The notes: a model not told the origin generated them from the sequence alone. 64,000 bases of DNA from Streptomyces cupreus (GCF_014257025.1 NZ_JACMSF010000007.1:183106-247105), one strand, 5' to 3'; positions 52,097-61,552 are shown, counted from the first letter of the stretch. Translations and numbers: made by a program.

Positions 52097-52858
52097 TCAG
52101 TACGCGCTGTTGACGTTGTCGATCGAGCCGTACCGGTCGGCCGCGTAGTTGGCGGCGGCGGTCAGGTTGGCGACCGGGTCGTACTGGCTCCAGGCGGTGC
52201 CCGGGACGTGGTACGCGTCGAAGGTCGGCTTGATGACCTGGAGCAGACCGATCGACGGAACACCGTTCTGGGCGTTGATGTCCCAGTTGTTGATCGCGTT
52301 CGGGTTGCCCGAGGACTCCCGCATGATGTTGCGGTACAGACCGTTGTAGGTGCCCGGGATGTTGTGCTTGTCCATGATGTCCAGCGCCTCCTTGATCCAG
52401 CCGTCAAGGTTGTTGGCGTAGGTCTTCTTCGCGGCCACCGGCTTGACCTGGGCGCGGGCGGCGGAGCGGCTCGCGGCCTCCTTGGCCTTGCGGGCCTGCT
52501 CGGCCTTCTTCTTGGCGGCGGCCTCGGCGGCGGCCTTCTTCTGGGCCTCCGCCTTCTTCTTCGCGGCGGCGTCGGCGGCGGCCTTGGCGGCGGCCTTCTT
52601 CTTGGCCGCGATGGCCTCGGCCTTGACGGTGGCGTTCGCGAGCTGGTCGGTGACGCTGGCCTTGACGTCCTTGATCTGCTCGGAGCTGTAGGCCACCTGG
52701 GCGGCGGCGGGCTTGGCGGTGGTCGTGGTCTGCGCATTGCCCGGAACCGCGGAGAAGGCGAGGGCGGCGGCGCCGAGCGTGGCGACACCGGCGACGGCGA
52801 TCTTGTGCTGCCTGGTCAGCGCACGACGACGACCAGAGGAGAGGAAGTTCTTGGGCAT
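52097..52858 (-). CDS. Secreted lytic transglycosylase-like (SLT) protein
   Basis: 253 aa, GAAGAGGT before the ATG. Signal peptide to about 42, then a long Lys/Ala coiled stretch (about 70-135, AAAKAAADAAAKKKAEAQKK) that may cross or bind the wall, and a C-terminal SLT domain: NIMRESSGNPNAINNWD (catalytic Glu), GVPSIGLLQVIKPTFDAYHV, ANLTAAANYAADRYGSIDNV. Cleaves peptidoglycan. The structured leader upstream suggests RNA-level control. Confidence 0.9.
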   Translation of the reverse strand: MPKNFLSSGRRRALTRQHKIAVAGVATLGAAALAFSAVPGNAQTTTTAKPAAAQVAYSSEQIKDVKASVTDQLANATVKAEAIAAKKKAAAKAAADAAAKKKAEAQKKAAAEAAAKKKAEQARKAKEAASRSAARAQVKPVAAKKTYANNLDGWIKEALDIMDKHNIPGTYNGLYRNIMRESSGNPNAINNWDINAQNGVPSIGLLQVIKPTFDAYHVPGTAWSQYDPVANLTAAANYAADRYGSIDNVNSAY

Positions 52859-52888
52859 GGCAGGTGGACCTCTTCGAATAGCGCGGAG

Positions 52889-52963
52889 GTCGCTCGCTGT
52901 CCGGTGGGGACACGGGTGCTTCCGGCACAAACGCCGCGGGCGGAACCCGCGGCGCTGAGCGAC
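52889..52963 (-). ncRNA. Structured 5' leader of the SLT gene (candidate cis-regulatory RNA)
   Basis: Closing stem GTCGCTC (minus strand; complement of 52957-52963) with GAGCGAC (52889-52895) encloses a 9-bp hairpin CGCCGCGGG/CCCGCGGCG (52932-52954) and a smaller TGTCC/GGACA hairpin (52898-52912). The element ends 30 nt before the ATG, next to the ribosome site. Streptomyces wall-hydrolase genes are often under the ydaO c-di-AMP riboswitch, but I do not find its conserved core here. Confidence 0.45.
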
Positions 52964-52971
52964 GGCAGCCA

Positions 52972-53000
52972 TTGTTAGCGGCCGCAAAATGGCCAGGCAA
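52972..53000 (-). promoter_or_regulatory. Promoter for the SLT gene
   Basis: Minus strand: TTGCCT (52995-53000), 17 bp, TAACAA (52972-52977). A start near 52965 would place the closing stem of the leader at the very 5' end of a roughly 107-nt untranslated region, which strengthens both calls. The remainder to 53156 shows nothing definite. Confidence 0.5.
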
Positions 53001-53156
53001 AGGTGTGACGTACGATCCCCGGTAGTGGATCAGGGAAGGGCAAATCGGGACAGACAGGAACGTCTTTCCCGCTCACCCGGGGACCCTTTATCTCCTATGT
53101 CCCTTCGTACGTGATCTGCGTCCTATGCCGGGCCTCACATCGACCGGATCGCAGCC

Positions 53157-54277
53157 TCACCGGCAGTTGCTGAAGCAATGCTCTGTGTGAGGGTTCTCCG
53201 CCGGAAGGAGGAGATGCACGTCCCCGAACTCGTGCCACAGATAGCGCCCGCGCAGTGCCTCCTCGTACCCACGGTCGATCGCCGCCCGCCCCGCGACAGC
53301 CTCCAGCATCAGAAGATGCGAGGCCTCCGGCTCGTGCAGCCCGGTCAGCAGCCCGTCCACCGTCCGCACCCCGCGCTCCGGGGTGACCACGAGATCCGTC
53401 CACCCCGCACGCGCGCGTACGACCCCGTCCGCGCCGGCCGCCGACTCGACGGCCCGCACGGCCGTGGTCCCCACGGCGATCACCCGCCCGTCCCCGGTCC
53501 GCACCGCGTTGATCAGCCGCGCCGAGGCCTCCGGCACCGCGAACCGCTCCGGATACGGCGGCTCGTGCGCCTCCGCCGAGGCCACCCCGGTGTGCAGCGT
53601 GACGGGCGCGAACTGCACACCCCGGCTCACCAGCTCCGCCACCATCCGCGCCGTGAAGGGCCGCGCGGCACTCGGCATCTCCGCACTGCCCGTCCCGTCC
53701 GCCGACTCCAGCGCGAACACCGTCTGATAGGCGGACAACGGCTGATCGCGGTCCGTATAGGAGTAACGAATCGGCGCCCGTACTCCCGCAGCATCCCCAG
53801 CACCCCGGGACCGGACGCACGAGCCCACCACAGCCGCTCACCGGCCGCGCTCAGCGGTTCCTCGAACCTCAGCCGCACCCCGCCCGGCAGCTGCACCCGC
53901 GCCCCGGCCGGCCCGCCCGCACGCGCACGCGTGGTGCCCTTCCCGTCCGGATCCCGCAGCTCGACCGCCCACCGGCCGTCGTCCCCGCGCGTGGAGAAGT
54001 GCACCACCACACGCGCGTGCCCCATCTCCCCGTCCACCGCTGCGGCCAGCGTCGGCGAGGTGTTCACCACCAGCAGATCCCCGGCCCGCAGCAGCCCCGG
54101 CAGCTCCCGGAACGCGTGATGGGCCACCTCCGTCCCTCGCGACACCAGTAGCCGTACGGAGTCCCGCCCGAGCCCGGGCCCACGCCGCTCGGCCGGCACC
54201 CGCGCCGACAACTCCTCCGGCACCTTCCCCCACGCTCGAATGGGCTCGCGCGGGGGGACCCCCATCGTCAGCGTCAT
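53157..54277 (-). pseudogene. queA-like SAM:tRNA ribosyltransferase-isomerase, frameshifted
   Basis: The N-terminal part reads from ATG 54277 (overlapping the SDR stop, ribosome site GGAGGGG) through GVLGMLREYGR. Family continuity then requires a change of frame into PIRYSYTDRDQPLSAYQTVF, which runs to the stop at 53157 with HTGVASAEAHEPPYPERFAV and YLWHEFGDVHLLLP. One missing C in GGGCGCC(C)GATTCG near 53773 accounts for it. Without correction the protein ends early. QueA makes epoxyqueuosine in tRNA; this actinobacterial branch is divergent. A sequencing error is possible. Confidence 0.75.
54226..54263. repeat. Dispersed 38-bp palindromic repeat, copy in the queA-like N-terminus
   Basis: TCCCCCAC, 18 bases, GGGGGGACCCCC then ATC, the same layout as 10421-10458. 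It encodes residues around GVPPREPIRAWGKV near the N-terminus, just before VPEELSARVPAE. Confidence 0.65.
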
Positions 54278-54972
54278 CGCCGCCCCTCCAGCAGCGCAGG
54301 CGCCCTGTACCGCCCGCTCGCCGGCCGCTCGTCCAGCAACCACAGAAACGCCGGCACCACACTCCCCGGCTCAGGCCGCGGATCGTCGTCATCCGGTACG
54401 GCCGCCGCGTACAGGTCGGTGGCCATGTCCCCGGGGTCCACCGCCCAGACCCGCAGCCCCGGCTCCTCCGCGCCGAGCACCGCCGCCAAGTGGTCCAGGG
54501 CCGCCTTCGACGCCCCGTAGCCGCCCCACGTCTCGTACGCCTCGGCCGCCGCGTCCGAGCTGACCGTGACGACCGTGCCGGCCCCGGACGCCCGCAGCAG
54601 CGGCAGCGCCTCCTGGACCAGGCCGAGCGCGGCGACCGTGTTCACCTCAAGCGCCCGCCGCAGCCCCTCCAGGGGCAGCTCCTCAAGCCGTACGAGCGGC
54701 TCGGCGCCCAGCGCGCTCGCATTGTGCACCAGCAGATCGACGCCGCCCAGCTTCCAGGCCGCCGCCACCAGCGCGGCCCGGTGCCCGGCGTCCGTGACAT
54801 CGCCGGGCAGCGCCTCCACGCGCGTGCCGTGCACGGAGACGGCCGCCGCCGACTCCCTCAGCACCTCCTGGGAGCGTGCGTCGAGCACCAGATCCCAGCC
54901 CCGCGCGGCCAGCGCCTCGGCCAGCGCCCGCCCCAGCCCCTTCGAGGCCCCCGTGATGATCGCTACCGGCAT
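54274..54972 (-). CDS. Short-chain dehydrogenase/reductase
   Basis: 232 aa. ITGASKGLGRAL cofactor motif, VHNASALGAEP, Ser in VTVSSDAAAEAY and Tyr-x3-Lys in YGASKAALD: a complete SDR catalytic set. ATGA coupling to the queA-like gene. Start ATG follows GGGGACG. Substrate unknown. Confidence 0.9.
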   Translation of the reverse strand: MPVAIITGASKGLGRALAEALAARGWDLVLDARSQEVLRESAAAVSVHGTRVEALPGDVTDAGHRAALVAAAWKLGGVDLLVHNASALGAEPLVRLEELPLEGLRRALEVNTVAALGLVQEALPLLRASGAGTVVTVSSDAAAEAYETWGGYGASKAALDHLAAVLGAEEPGLRVWAVDPGDMATDLYAAAVPDDDDPRPEPGSVVPAFLWLLDERPASGRYRAPALLEGRR

Positions 54973-55190
54973 GACACGTCCCCTCGTCACCAGATGTGAT
55001 GTGCCTTCAACCTAGGAACGGCCCCACCCCGCCCGCCTCGGCCGCGAGCCGCATCGCACCGGGTCCCTTCGGCCGGGTCCTTCGGACGGGGGCCCTGCGC
55101 CGGGGGACCTCAGCCCTAGGCCCACGGGCCCAGGCGGTGGCGGTCACAGGTCCGATCCGGGCTGTCACACCCCGCCGGTACCGTGAGGGC

Positions 55191-56369
55191 ATGAATCAAG
55201 GTCCAGGGTCCGGTCTGGCGGCGGTGAGCTCCGCGCTGCTGGCCATGAGCAGGCATCTGGAGGTGCGCGACGTCCTCAAGACGATCGTCGCCTCGGCCCG
55301 CGAGCTGCTCGACGCGCAGTACGCCGCCCTCGGCGTCCCGGACGACCACGGCGGCTTCGCCCAGTTCGTGGTCGACGGCGTCAGCGACGAGCAGTGGAAG
55401 GCCATCGGCCCGCTCCCGCGCCAGCACGGCATCCTGGCCTCGATGCTGCACGAGGCCAAGCCCGAGCGCCTTGCCGACGTCCGCAAGGACCCCCGCTTCG
55501 AGGGCTGGCCGTCCGCCCACCCGGACATGTCCGACTTCCTGGGCCTGCCGATCCGCGACGGCGACGAGATCATCGGCGCGCTGTTCCTGGCGAACAAGCT
55601 GCGTTCTGTGGGGGGACACCCCCCACACCCCCCGAGCACGAAACCAGAGGGCGCCTGCGGCTTCACCGAGGAGGACGAGGAACTCCTCGCGATCCTGGCC
55701 CAGCACGCGGCCATCGCGCTCACCAACGCCCGCCTCTACGAGCGCAGCCGCGAACTGACGATCGCCGAGGAGCGCTCCCGCCTCGCCCATGAACTGCACG
55801 ACGCGGTCAGCCAGAAACTGTTCTCCCTGCGCCTGACCGCGCAGGCCGCAGCCGCCCTCGTCGACCGCGACCCGTCCCGCGCCAAGGGCGAGCTCCAACA
55901 GGTGGCCGCGCTCGCCGCGGAGGCCGCGGACGAACTGCGCGCCGCCGTCGTCGAGCTGCGCCCCGCCGCCCTCGACGAGGACGGCCTGGTCGCCACCCTG
56001 CGCACCCACGCCCAGGTCCTCGACCGCGCCCACAGCGCGCGCGTGACCTTCGAAGGGCGCGGAGTGCGGGCACTGCCCGCGGCCCACGAGGAGGCCCTGC
56101 TGCGGGTCGCCCAGGAGGCCCTGCACAACGCCCTGCGCCACTCCGGCGCGGACGCCGTCGAGGTGACCCTCCACCGCTGCGGCACCGGAGCCGTGCTGCG
56201 GGTCATGGACAACGGCAGCGGCTTCGACCCGCAGACCGTACGCCGTGCGGGCCGCCATCTCGGTCTGGTCTCCATGCGGGACCGGGCGAGCGGGGTCGGC
56301 GGCACACTGACCGTGGAATCGGCGCCCGGCAAGGGCACCACGATCGAGATGGAGGTCCCCGGTGGCTGA
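55191..56369 (+). CDS. GAF-domain sensor histidine kinase (NarL-type)
   Basis: 392 aa. GAF domain about 20-185, then HisKA_3 (ERSRLAHELHD, His203) and HATPase (QEALHNALRHSGADAVEVTL; VMDNGSGFDP; GLVSMRDRA). No membrane helix, so it senses a cytosolic signal. Residues about 137-155 (RSVGGHPPHPPSTKPEGA) come from a palindromic repeat inserted in the GAF domain. TACCGT ends 6 nt before the ATG. Pairs with the next gene. Confidence 0.92.
   Translation: MNQGPGSGLAAVSSALLAMSRHLEVRDVLKTIVASARELLDAQYAALGVPDDHGGFAQFVVDGVSDEQWKAIGPLPRQHGILASMLHEAKPERLADVRKDPRFEGWPSAHPDMSDFLGLPIRDGDEIIGALFLANKLRSVGGHPPHPPSTKPEGACGFTEEDEELLAILAQHAAIALTNARLYERSRELTIAEERSRLAHELHDAVSQKLFSLRLTAQAAAALVDRDPSRAKGELQQVAALAAEAADELRAAVVELRPAALDEDGLVATLRTHAQVLDRAHSARVTFEGRGVRALPAAHEEALLRVAQEALHNALRHSGADAVEVTLHRCGTGAVLRVMDNGSGFDPQTVRRAGRHLGLVSMRDRASGVGGTLTVESAPGKGTTIEMEVPGG
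55608..55626. repeat. G/C-run palindrome inserted in the GAF domain
   Basis: GTGGGGGG, ACA, CCCCCCAC: perfect 8-bp arms with a 3-nt loop, followed by another C-run. In frame; the flanking protein resumes the standard CGFTEEDEELLAILAQHAAI sequence. Confidence 0.6.
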
Positions 56370-57003
56370 CCCAATCAAGGTGCTGCTCGTCGACGACCAC
56401 CAGGTCGTCCGCCGGGGCCTGCGCACGTTCCTCGAAGTACAGGACGACATCGAGGTCGTGGGCGAGGCGGCCGACGGGGCCGAGGGAGTCGCCCGCGCCG
56501 AGGAACTGCGGCCCGATGTCGTCCTCATGGACGTCAAGATGCCGGGCATGGACGGTGTCGACGCCCTGCGCAAGCTCCGCGAGCTGGACAACCCCGCGCG
56601 CGTGCTCATCGTCACCAGCTTCACCGAACAGCGCACGGTGATCCCGGCCCTGCGCGCCGGAGCCGCCGGTTACGTCTACAAGGACGTCGACCCGGACGCC
56701 CTGGCCGGCGCCATCCGCTCCGTCCACGCCGGGCACATCCTGCTCCAGCCCGAGGTGGCCGGCGCCCTGCTGTCCCAGGAGGAGTCGGGCCCGGGCCAGG
56801 GCAGAGCGGGTTCGCTGACCGAGCGGGAGCGCGAGGTGCTCGGCCTGATAGCGGACGGCCGCTCCAACCGGGAGATCGCCCGCGCGCTGGTCCTCTCCGA
56901 GAAGACGGTGAAGACCCATGTGTCGAACATCCTGATGAAGCTCGATCTGGCGGACCGGACGCAGGCGGCGCTGTGGGCGGTACGGCACGGTGTGACCGGA
57001 TAG
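56362..57003 (+). CDS. LuxR/NarL family response regulator
   Basis: 213 aa from GTG after GGAGG, overlapping the kinase by 8 nt. Receiver with VLLVDDHQVVRRGL, phospho-Asp57 in VVLMDVKMPGMDG and Lys in YVYKDVD; HTH LTEREREVLGLIADGRSNRE, then SEKTVKTHVSNILMKLDL. Target genes unknown; chpE lies just downstream. Confidence 0.94.
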   Translation: MADPIKVLLVDDHQVVRRGLRTFLEVQDDIEVVGEAADGAEGVARAEELRPDVVLMDVKMPGMDGVDALRKLRELDNPARVLIVTSFTEQRTVIPALRAGAAGYVYKDVDPDALAGAIRSVHAGHILLQPEVAGALLSQEESGPGQGRAGSLTEREREVLGLIADGRSNREIARALVLSEKTVKTHVSNILMKLDLADRTQAALWAVRHGVTG

Positions 57004-57071
57004 GGGCGGCCCGCTCGGCAATTCGGAGGGTTCCGCTCCGGACTGAGATTCATACCGTCGTGGGAATGTCT

Positions 57072-57117
57072 CACGCATGGCGCATCCTTCATGGATCTCC
57101 ACCGTTCTCCATGCGTG
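57072..57117. promoter_or_regulatory. 9-bp inverted repeat upstream of chpE
   Basis: CACGCATGG (57072-57080) and CCATGCGTG (57109-57117), perfect complements 28 bp apart, 41 bp upstream of the chpE start. Candidate operator or stem in the leader; no -35/-10 pair identified. Confidence 0.4.
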
Positions 57118-57157
57118 CTGCGGCGACTGCCGTGGCAATCGCTAGGAGGGGTCAGAA

Positions 57158-57406
57158 GTGAAGAACCTGAAGAAGGCAGCGGCCGTGACGATGGTGGCCG
57201 GCGGTCTGATCGCCGCCGGGGCCGGGATGGCCTCCGCCACCTCCGGCGGCGCGTATGCCGACGGCAACGCCGTGGGCTCCCCGGGCGTCGGCTCGGGCAA
57301 CGTCGTCCAGGCCCCGGTACACATCCCGGTCAACGCCGTCGGCAACAGCGTCAACGTCATCGGCGTCCTGAACCCGGCCTTCGGCAACCTGGGCGTCAAC
57401 CACTGA
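57158..57406 (+). CDS. chpE: Short chaplin, ChpE type
   Basis: 82 aa from GTG after AGGAGGGG. Signal peptide to about 28 (AAAVTMVAGGLIAAGAGMAS), then one chaplin domain: GNAVGSPGVGSGNVVQAPVH, NAVGNSVNVIGVLNPAFGNL, ending GVNH. It has no Cys, unlike ChpD/F/G/H, which matches ChpE (SCO1800). Chaplins form amyloid films that coat aerial hyphae. Likely developmentally controlled. Confidence 0.9.
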   Translation: MKNLKKAAAVTMVAGGLIAAGAGMASATSGGAYADGNAVGSPGVGSGNVVQAPVHIPVNAVGNSVNVIGVLNPAFGNLGVNH

Positions 57407-57435
57407 CCTGCGCACCGTCAGGCAACCAGCGACCT

Positions 57436-57463
57436 CCGGCCTCCCGGCTTCCCGGGAGGCCGG
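57436..57463 (+). terminator. Terminator after chpE
   Basis: CCGGCCTCCCGG, loop CTTC, CCGGGAGGCCGG: perfect 12-bp stem 29 bp after the stop. A second hairpin (GTGGGGGTG 57541-57549 with CACCCCCAC 57559-57567), of the dispersed-repeat kind, faces the convergent gene. Confidence 0.8.
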
Positions 57464-57602
57464 TCAGTTGTCTGGTCGCAGCTGCGGGCAGTCATGCCGC
57501 TTGGGCCGCGCCCGCTGCCAAGGAGGCGGCGCCCCGCCGAGTGGGGGTGAGCGAAGCCCACCCCCACGTCAGCCCCAGCCGACGGTCACCGGCAGCCCAC
57601 GC

Positions 57603-58391
57603 TCACCGAGCCCCCCGCTCCCGCTCCTCCACATACGCGTTGTACGCAGCCACCTGCGCCCGCCGAGCCGTCCGCTCCACCGGCCGCAGCGCAGCGGCCC
57701 GCGCCGCCATCTCCCCGGACGTCACCGCAGCGCCATGCCCGTTCTCGGAGGCCAGCGACACCAGCATCCCCACCCGCTGCGCCAGCTCCAGCACCCGCAC
57801 CGCCCGAGGCGGATACCCCGGCGCCAACACCTCCCGCCCCCGCTCGGCCCGAGCCCGATACGCCTCGATCGCCGCCTCGGCCACCGGCCCCGACCCGGCG
57901 ACATCCAAGCGCGACAACACCTCGGTCGCCTCCCGCAGAGCCTCGGCAAGTTCCCGCTCCGCCTCACCGAGCGACGGCACATCCGCGGGCGGCGCCTCCC
58001 GCACAGGCAGCACATGCCAGACCACCTCGACATGCACATCACCGTCCGGCCCGGCCGCGTACACCTCCGGCACGAGCCCGAACGCGACCCCGTGACAGAT
58101 CACGGCCTCCTCGGCCTCCAACGCCCGCGCATTGAACTCCGGCGGCCCGCTCAACCCCAGCGGATGCCCCGGCGCAGGCAACGCGACCCGCAACCCGCCC
58201 ACCCCGAGCGCCCGCAACCGCCCGAGCGCCAAGGTGAGCCCGACCGGCCCGGACTCACCCGGCAGTCCTTCCACCCGGTGCACGGCATCGTCCCCGACGA
58301 TCGCGAGCACAGAGTCATCCGGCGACACTAGTCCGGCCAAAAGGGCATTTCCCCAAGCGGCAAGGCGTCCTGAACGCGGTTCCGAGAGCAT
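57603..58391 (-). CDS. Conserved actinobacterial hypothetical protein
   Basis: 262 aa, GGTGGAGG before the ATG. Soluble, Ala/Glu-rich; VLAIVGDDAVHRVEGLPGES and LRVALPAPGHPLGLSGPPEF at the N-terminal half, and a helical C-terminal half. No catalytic motif recognised. Convergent with chpE, divergent from the ABC ATPase. Confidence 0.75.
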   Translation of the reverse strand: MLSEPRSGRLAAWGNALLAGLVSPDDSVLAIVGDDAVHRVEGLPGESGPVGLTLALGRLRALGVGGLRVALPAPGHPLGLSGPPEFNARALEAEEAVICHGVAFGLVPEVYAAGPDGDVHVEVVWHVLPVREAPPADVPSLGEAERELAEALREATEVLSRLDVAGSGPVAEAAIEAYRARAERGREVLAPGYPPRAVRVLELAQRVGMLVSLASENGHGAAVTSGEMAARAAALRPVERTARRAQVAAYNAYVEERERGAR

Positions 58392-58529
58392 GCCTCCACC
58401 CTAAGGACCGGACCGATGGAATGAAGCGCCCGACCGGTGGCGTAGATTTCGTTGAGGGGTGCGCCCATAAGCGCACGCGACCACCGAGACGCCGAGACCG
58501 GTCACACTGCAAGGGGAGACAACGCGCTC

Positions 58530-59321
<792 letters not shown>

Positions 59322-59375
59322 TCCACCTGAAGTGCGCCCTGTCCGCGGCGGGTTGTGCGGTCCTACCATGACCAT

Positions 59376-59807
59376 GTGAACGACATCGACGCATGGGTGT
59401 GGTGGCTCATCGGCGCGGCCGCGCTCGGAATCCCGCTCGTGATGACCGCGATGCCCGAACTCGGCATGCTCGCCGTCGGCGCTGTGGCCGCCGCGGGCGT
59501 GGCCGGACTCGGTGGCGGAGTGGTCGCCCAGGTCCTCGTGTTCGCCGCCGTCTCGGTCGCCCTGACCCTCGCCGTACGCCCCCTCGCCGCCCGGCACCGG
59601 GCTCAACGGCCCCAACTCGTCTCCGGGGTCGAGGCGTTGAAGGGCAAGCAGGCGGTCGTACTGGAACGGGTGGACGCCTCAGGCGGCCGGATCAAGCTCG
59701 CCGGGGAGATCTGGTCGGCCCGCTCCCTCGACAGCGGCCAGGCCTACGAAGTGGGCCAGGAAGTCGACGTGGTGGACATCGAGGGCGCCACGGCGATCGT
59801 CATGTGA
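59376..59807 (+). CDS. NfeD family membrane protein
   Basis: 143 aa from GTG. Three helices (AWVWWLIGAAALGIPLVMTA; ELGMLAVGAVAAAGVAGLGG; VAQVLVFAAVSVALTLAVRP) then an OB-fold (GKQAVVLERVDASGGRIKLA, GEIWSARS, VGQEVDVVDIEGATAIVM). TACCAT ends 6 nt before the GTG, so the message may be leaderless. Pairs with the SPFH gene downstream. Confidence 0.9.
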   Translation: MNDIDAWVWWLIGAAALGIPLVMTAMPELGMLAVGAVAAAGVAGLGGGVVAQVLVFAAVSVALTLAVRPLAARHRAQRPQLVSGVEALKGKQAVVLERVDASGGRIKLAGEIWSARSLDSGQAYEVGQEVDVVDIEGATAIVM

Positions 59808-59938
59808 CCTCGCACGACGTAACTGGGGGAACACCCCACGACGCACACGACGGTCTGTCAGACTCGACCGGCAAGATCTTCAACAAGCATAAGATCTGCC
59901 GAAGTTGCCGCAGCGGAGAAGGGATACGGGGAACGACG

Positions 59939-60892
59939 ATGGAACCGGTCATCATCGTCCTGATCATTCTGGTGGTGTTGGTCTTCATCGCCCTGATCAA
60001 GACGATCCAGGTCATCCCGCAGGCGAGCGCGGCCATCGTCGAGCGCTTCGGCCGCTACACGCGGACTCTCAACGCGGGCCTCAACATCGTGGTCCCGTTC
60101 ATTGACACCATCCGCAACCGCATCGACCTGCGCGAACAGGTCGTACCCTTCCCACCCCAGCCGGTGATCACCCAGGACAACCTGGTCGTGAACATCGACA
60201 CCGTCATCTACTACCAGGTGACGGACGCCCGAGCCGCCACCTATGAAGTCGCCAGCTACATCCAGGCGATCGAGCAGCTGACGGTCACCACGCTGCGCAA
60301 CATCATCGGCGGCATGGACCTGGAGCGGACCCTGACCTCCCGCGAGGAGATCAACGCGGCCCTGCGCGGCGTCCTCGACGAGGCAACCGGCAAGTGGGGC
60401 ATCCGCGTCAACCGCGTGGAACTGAAGGCGATCGAACCACCCACCTCCATCCAGGACTCGATGGAGAAGCAGATGCGCGCCGACCGAGACAAGCGCGCCG
60501 CGATCCTCACCGCCGAAGGTACGCGCCAGGCAGCGATCCTCACCGCCGAGGGCGAGAAGCAGTCCCAGATCCTGCGCGCCGAGGGTGAGGCCAAGGCGGC
60601 GGCCCTGCGCGCGGAGGGCGAGGCCCAGGCGGTCCGTACGGTCTTCGAGGCGATCCACGCCGGCGACCCGGACCAGAAGCTCCTCAGCTACCAGTACCTC
60701 CAGATGCTCCCCAAGATCGCCGAGGGCGACGCCAACAAGCTCTGGATCGTCCCCAGCGAAATCGGCGACGCTCTCAAGGGCCTCTCCGGAGCCATGGGCA
60801 ACTTCGGCCCCCTGGGCGGCGGTTCGGGCGGCGGCAACACAGGCAACAGCGGCACGGGTACGGAACGCCGAGAGAAGCCGTCGATCGACTAG
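59939..60892 (+). CDS. SPFH/Band 7 (stomatin-like, QmcA) membrane protein
   Basis: 317 aa. One N-terminal helix, Band 7 domain (VERFGRYTRTLNAGLNIVVP; DLREQVVPFPPQPVITQDNL), a coiled region of EGE/AEG repeats (about 190-240) and a Gly-rich tail. NfeD and SPFH proteins scaffold membrane microdomains. The 131-bp gap before it holds two AAGATCT copies (59873, 59891); no clear promoter. Terminator follows. Confidence 0.92.
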   Translation: MEPVIIVLIILVVLVFIALIKTIQVIPQASAAIVERFGRYTRTLNAGLNIVVPFIDTIRNRIDLREQVVPFPPQPVITQDNLVVNIDTVIYYQVTDARAATYEVASYIQAIEQLTVTTLRNIIGGMDLERTLTSREEINAALRGVLDEATGKWGIRVNRVELKAIEPPTSIQDSMEKQMRADRDKRAAILTAEGTRQAAILTAEGEKQSQILRAEGEAKAAALRAEGEAQAVRTVFEAIHAGDPDQKLLSYQYLQMLPKIAEGDANKLWIVPSEIGDALKGLSGAMGNFGPLGGGSGGGNTGNSGTGTERREKPSID

Positions 60893-60903
60893 ATACGACA
60901 ACA

Positions 60904-60931
60904 GGGCCCGCCTTCTTGAGAAGGCGGGCCC
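60904..60931. terminator. Terminator between SPFH and HNH genes
   Basis: GGGCCCGCCTTC, loop TTGA, GAAGGCGGGCCC: perfect 12-bp stem between convergent genes. Confidence 0.85.
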
Positions 60932-60952
60932 CGACGTACCTTCGGCAGACGC

Positions 60953-61459
60953 CTACGCGGCGTCCCGGGCCAACCAGTCAGGCAGCGCCGAGAAGTCCTC
61001 CGCCCCCAAAGACAACAGCATCGCATCCGCAGGCGTGGGCTCGAACGGCTCCCGAAGCAATGGCATCCCCGCCTCCTCCGGAGTCCGGTTCGCCTTGCGG
61101 TGGTTGTCCTCCGCGCACGAGGCCACCGTGTTCAGCCAGGTGTCCTGACCACCCTGCGACCGCGGCACCACATGGTCCACGGTCGTCGCCCGACGACCGC
61201 AGTACGCGCACCTGTGCCGGTCCCTGACCAGCACACCCCGCCTCGACCACGGCGCTCGTCTTCGGAACGGCACCCGCACGTACCTGCACAACCGGATCAC
61301 CCGAGGCGCCGGTATGTCGACCGCGGCTCCGCGCATACGCAGTTCGGGGTGGGACTGCTCAACGACGGCCTTGTCCTGAAGCACCAGAACGACGGCTCGG
61401 TTCAACGTCACCGTCGACAGCGGCTCGAAGCTCGCGTTCAGTACCAGCGTGTCCCGCAT
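60953..61459 (-). CDS. HNH endonuclease
   Basis: 168 aa; GGAGGT upstream of the ATG. CAYCGRRATTVDHVVPRSQG carries the Cys pair and the HNH His; NTVASCAEDNHRKANRTPEE completes the site with the second Cys, Asn and His. The N-terminus (VLNASFEPLSTVTLNRAVVL) is the usual start of this widespread actinobacterial group. Biological target unknown. Confidence 0.9.
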   Translation of the reverse strand: MRDTLVLNASFEPLSTVTLNRAVVLVLQDKAVVEQSHPELRMRGAAVDIPAPRVIRLCRYVRVPFRRRAPWSRRGVLVRDRHRCAYCGRRATTVDHVVPRSQGGQDTWLNTVASCAEDNHRKANRTPEEAGMPLLREPFEPTPADAMLLSLGAEDFSALPDWLARDAA

Positions 61460-61552
61460 GACCAGCCCACCTCCTATGTGCAGCGGCCCACCCCCTGGCG
61501 GGCTGGGATCAACTCTGGCCGGGCACGCCGAGATGGACAACGAAATAAAAAA

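Noticed and set aside
52859..52970. ydaO (c-di-AMP) riboswitch upstream of the SLT gene
   Set aside because: The context is right, but the conserved core segments I expect are not present; reported only as an unclassified structured leader.
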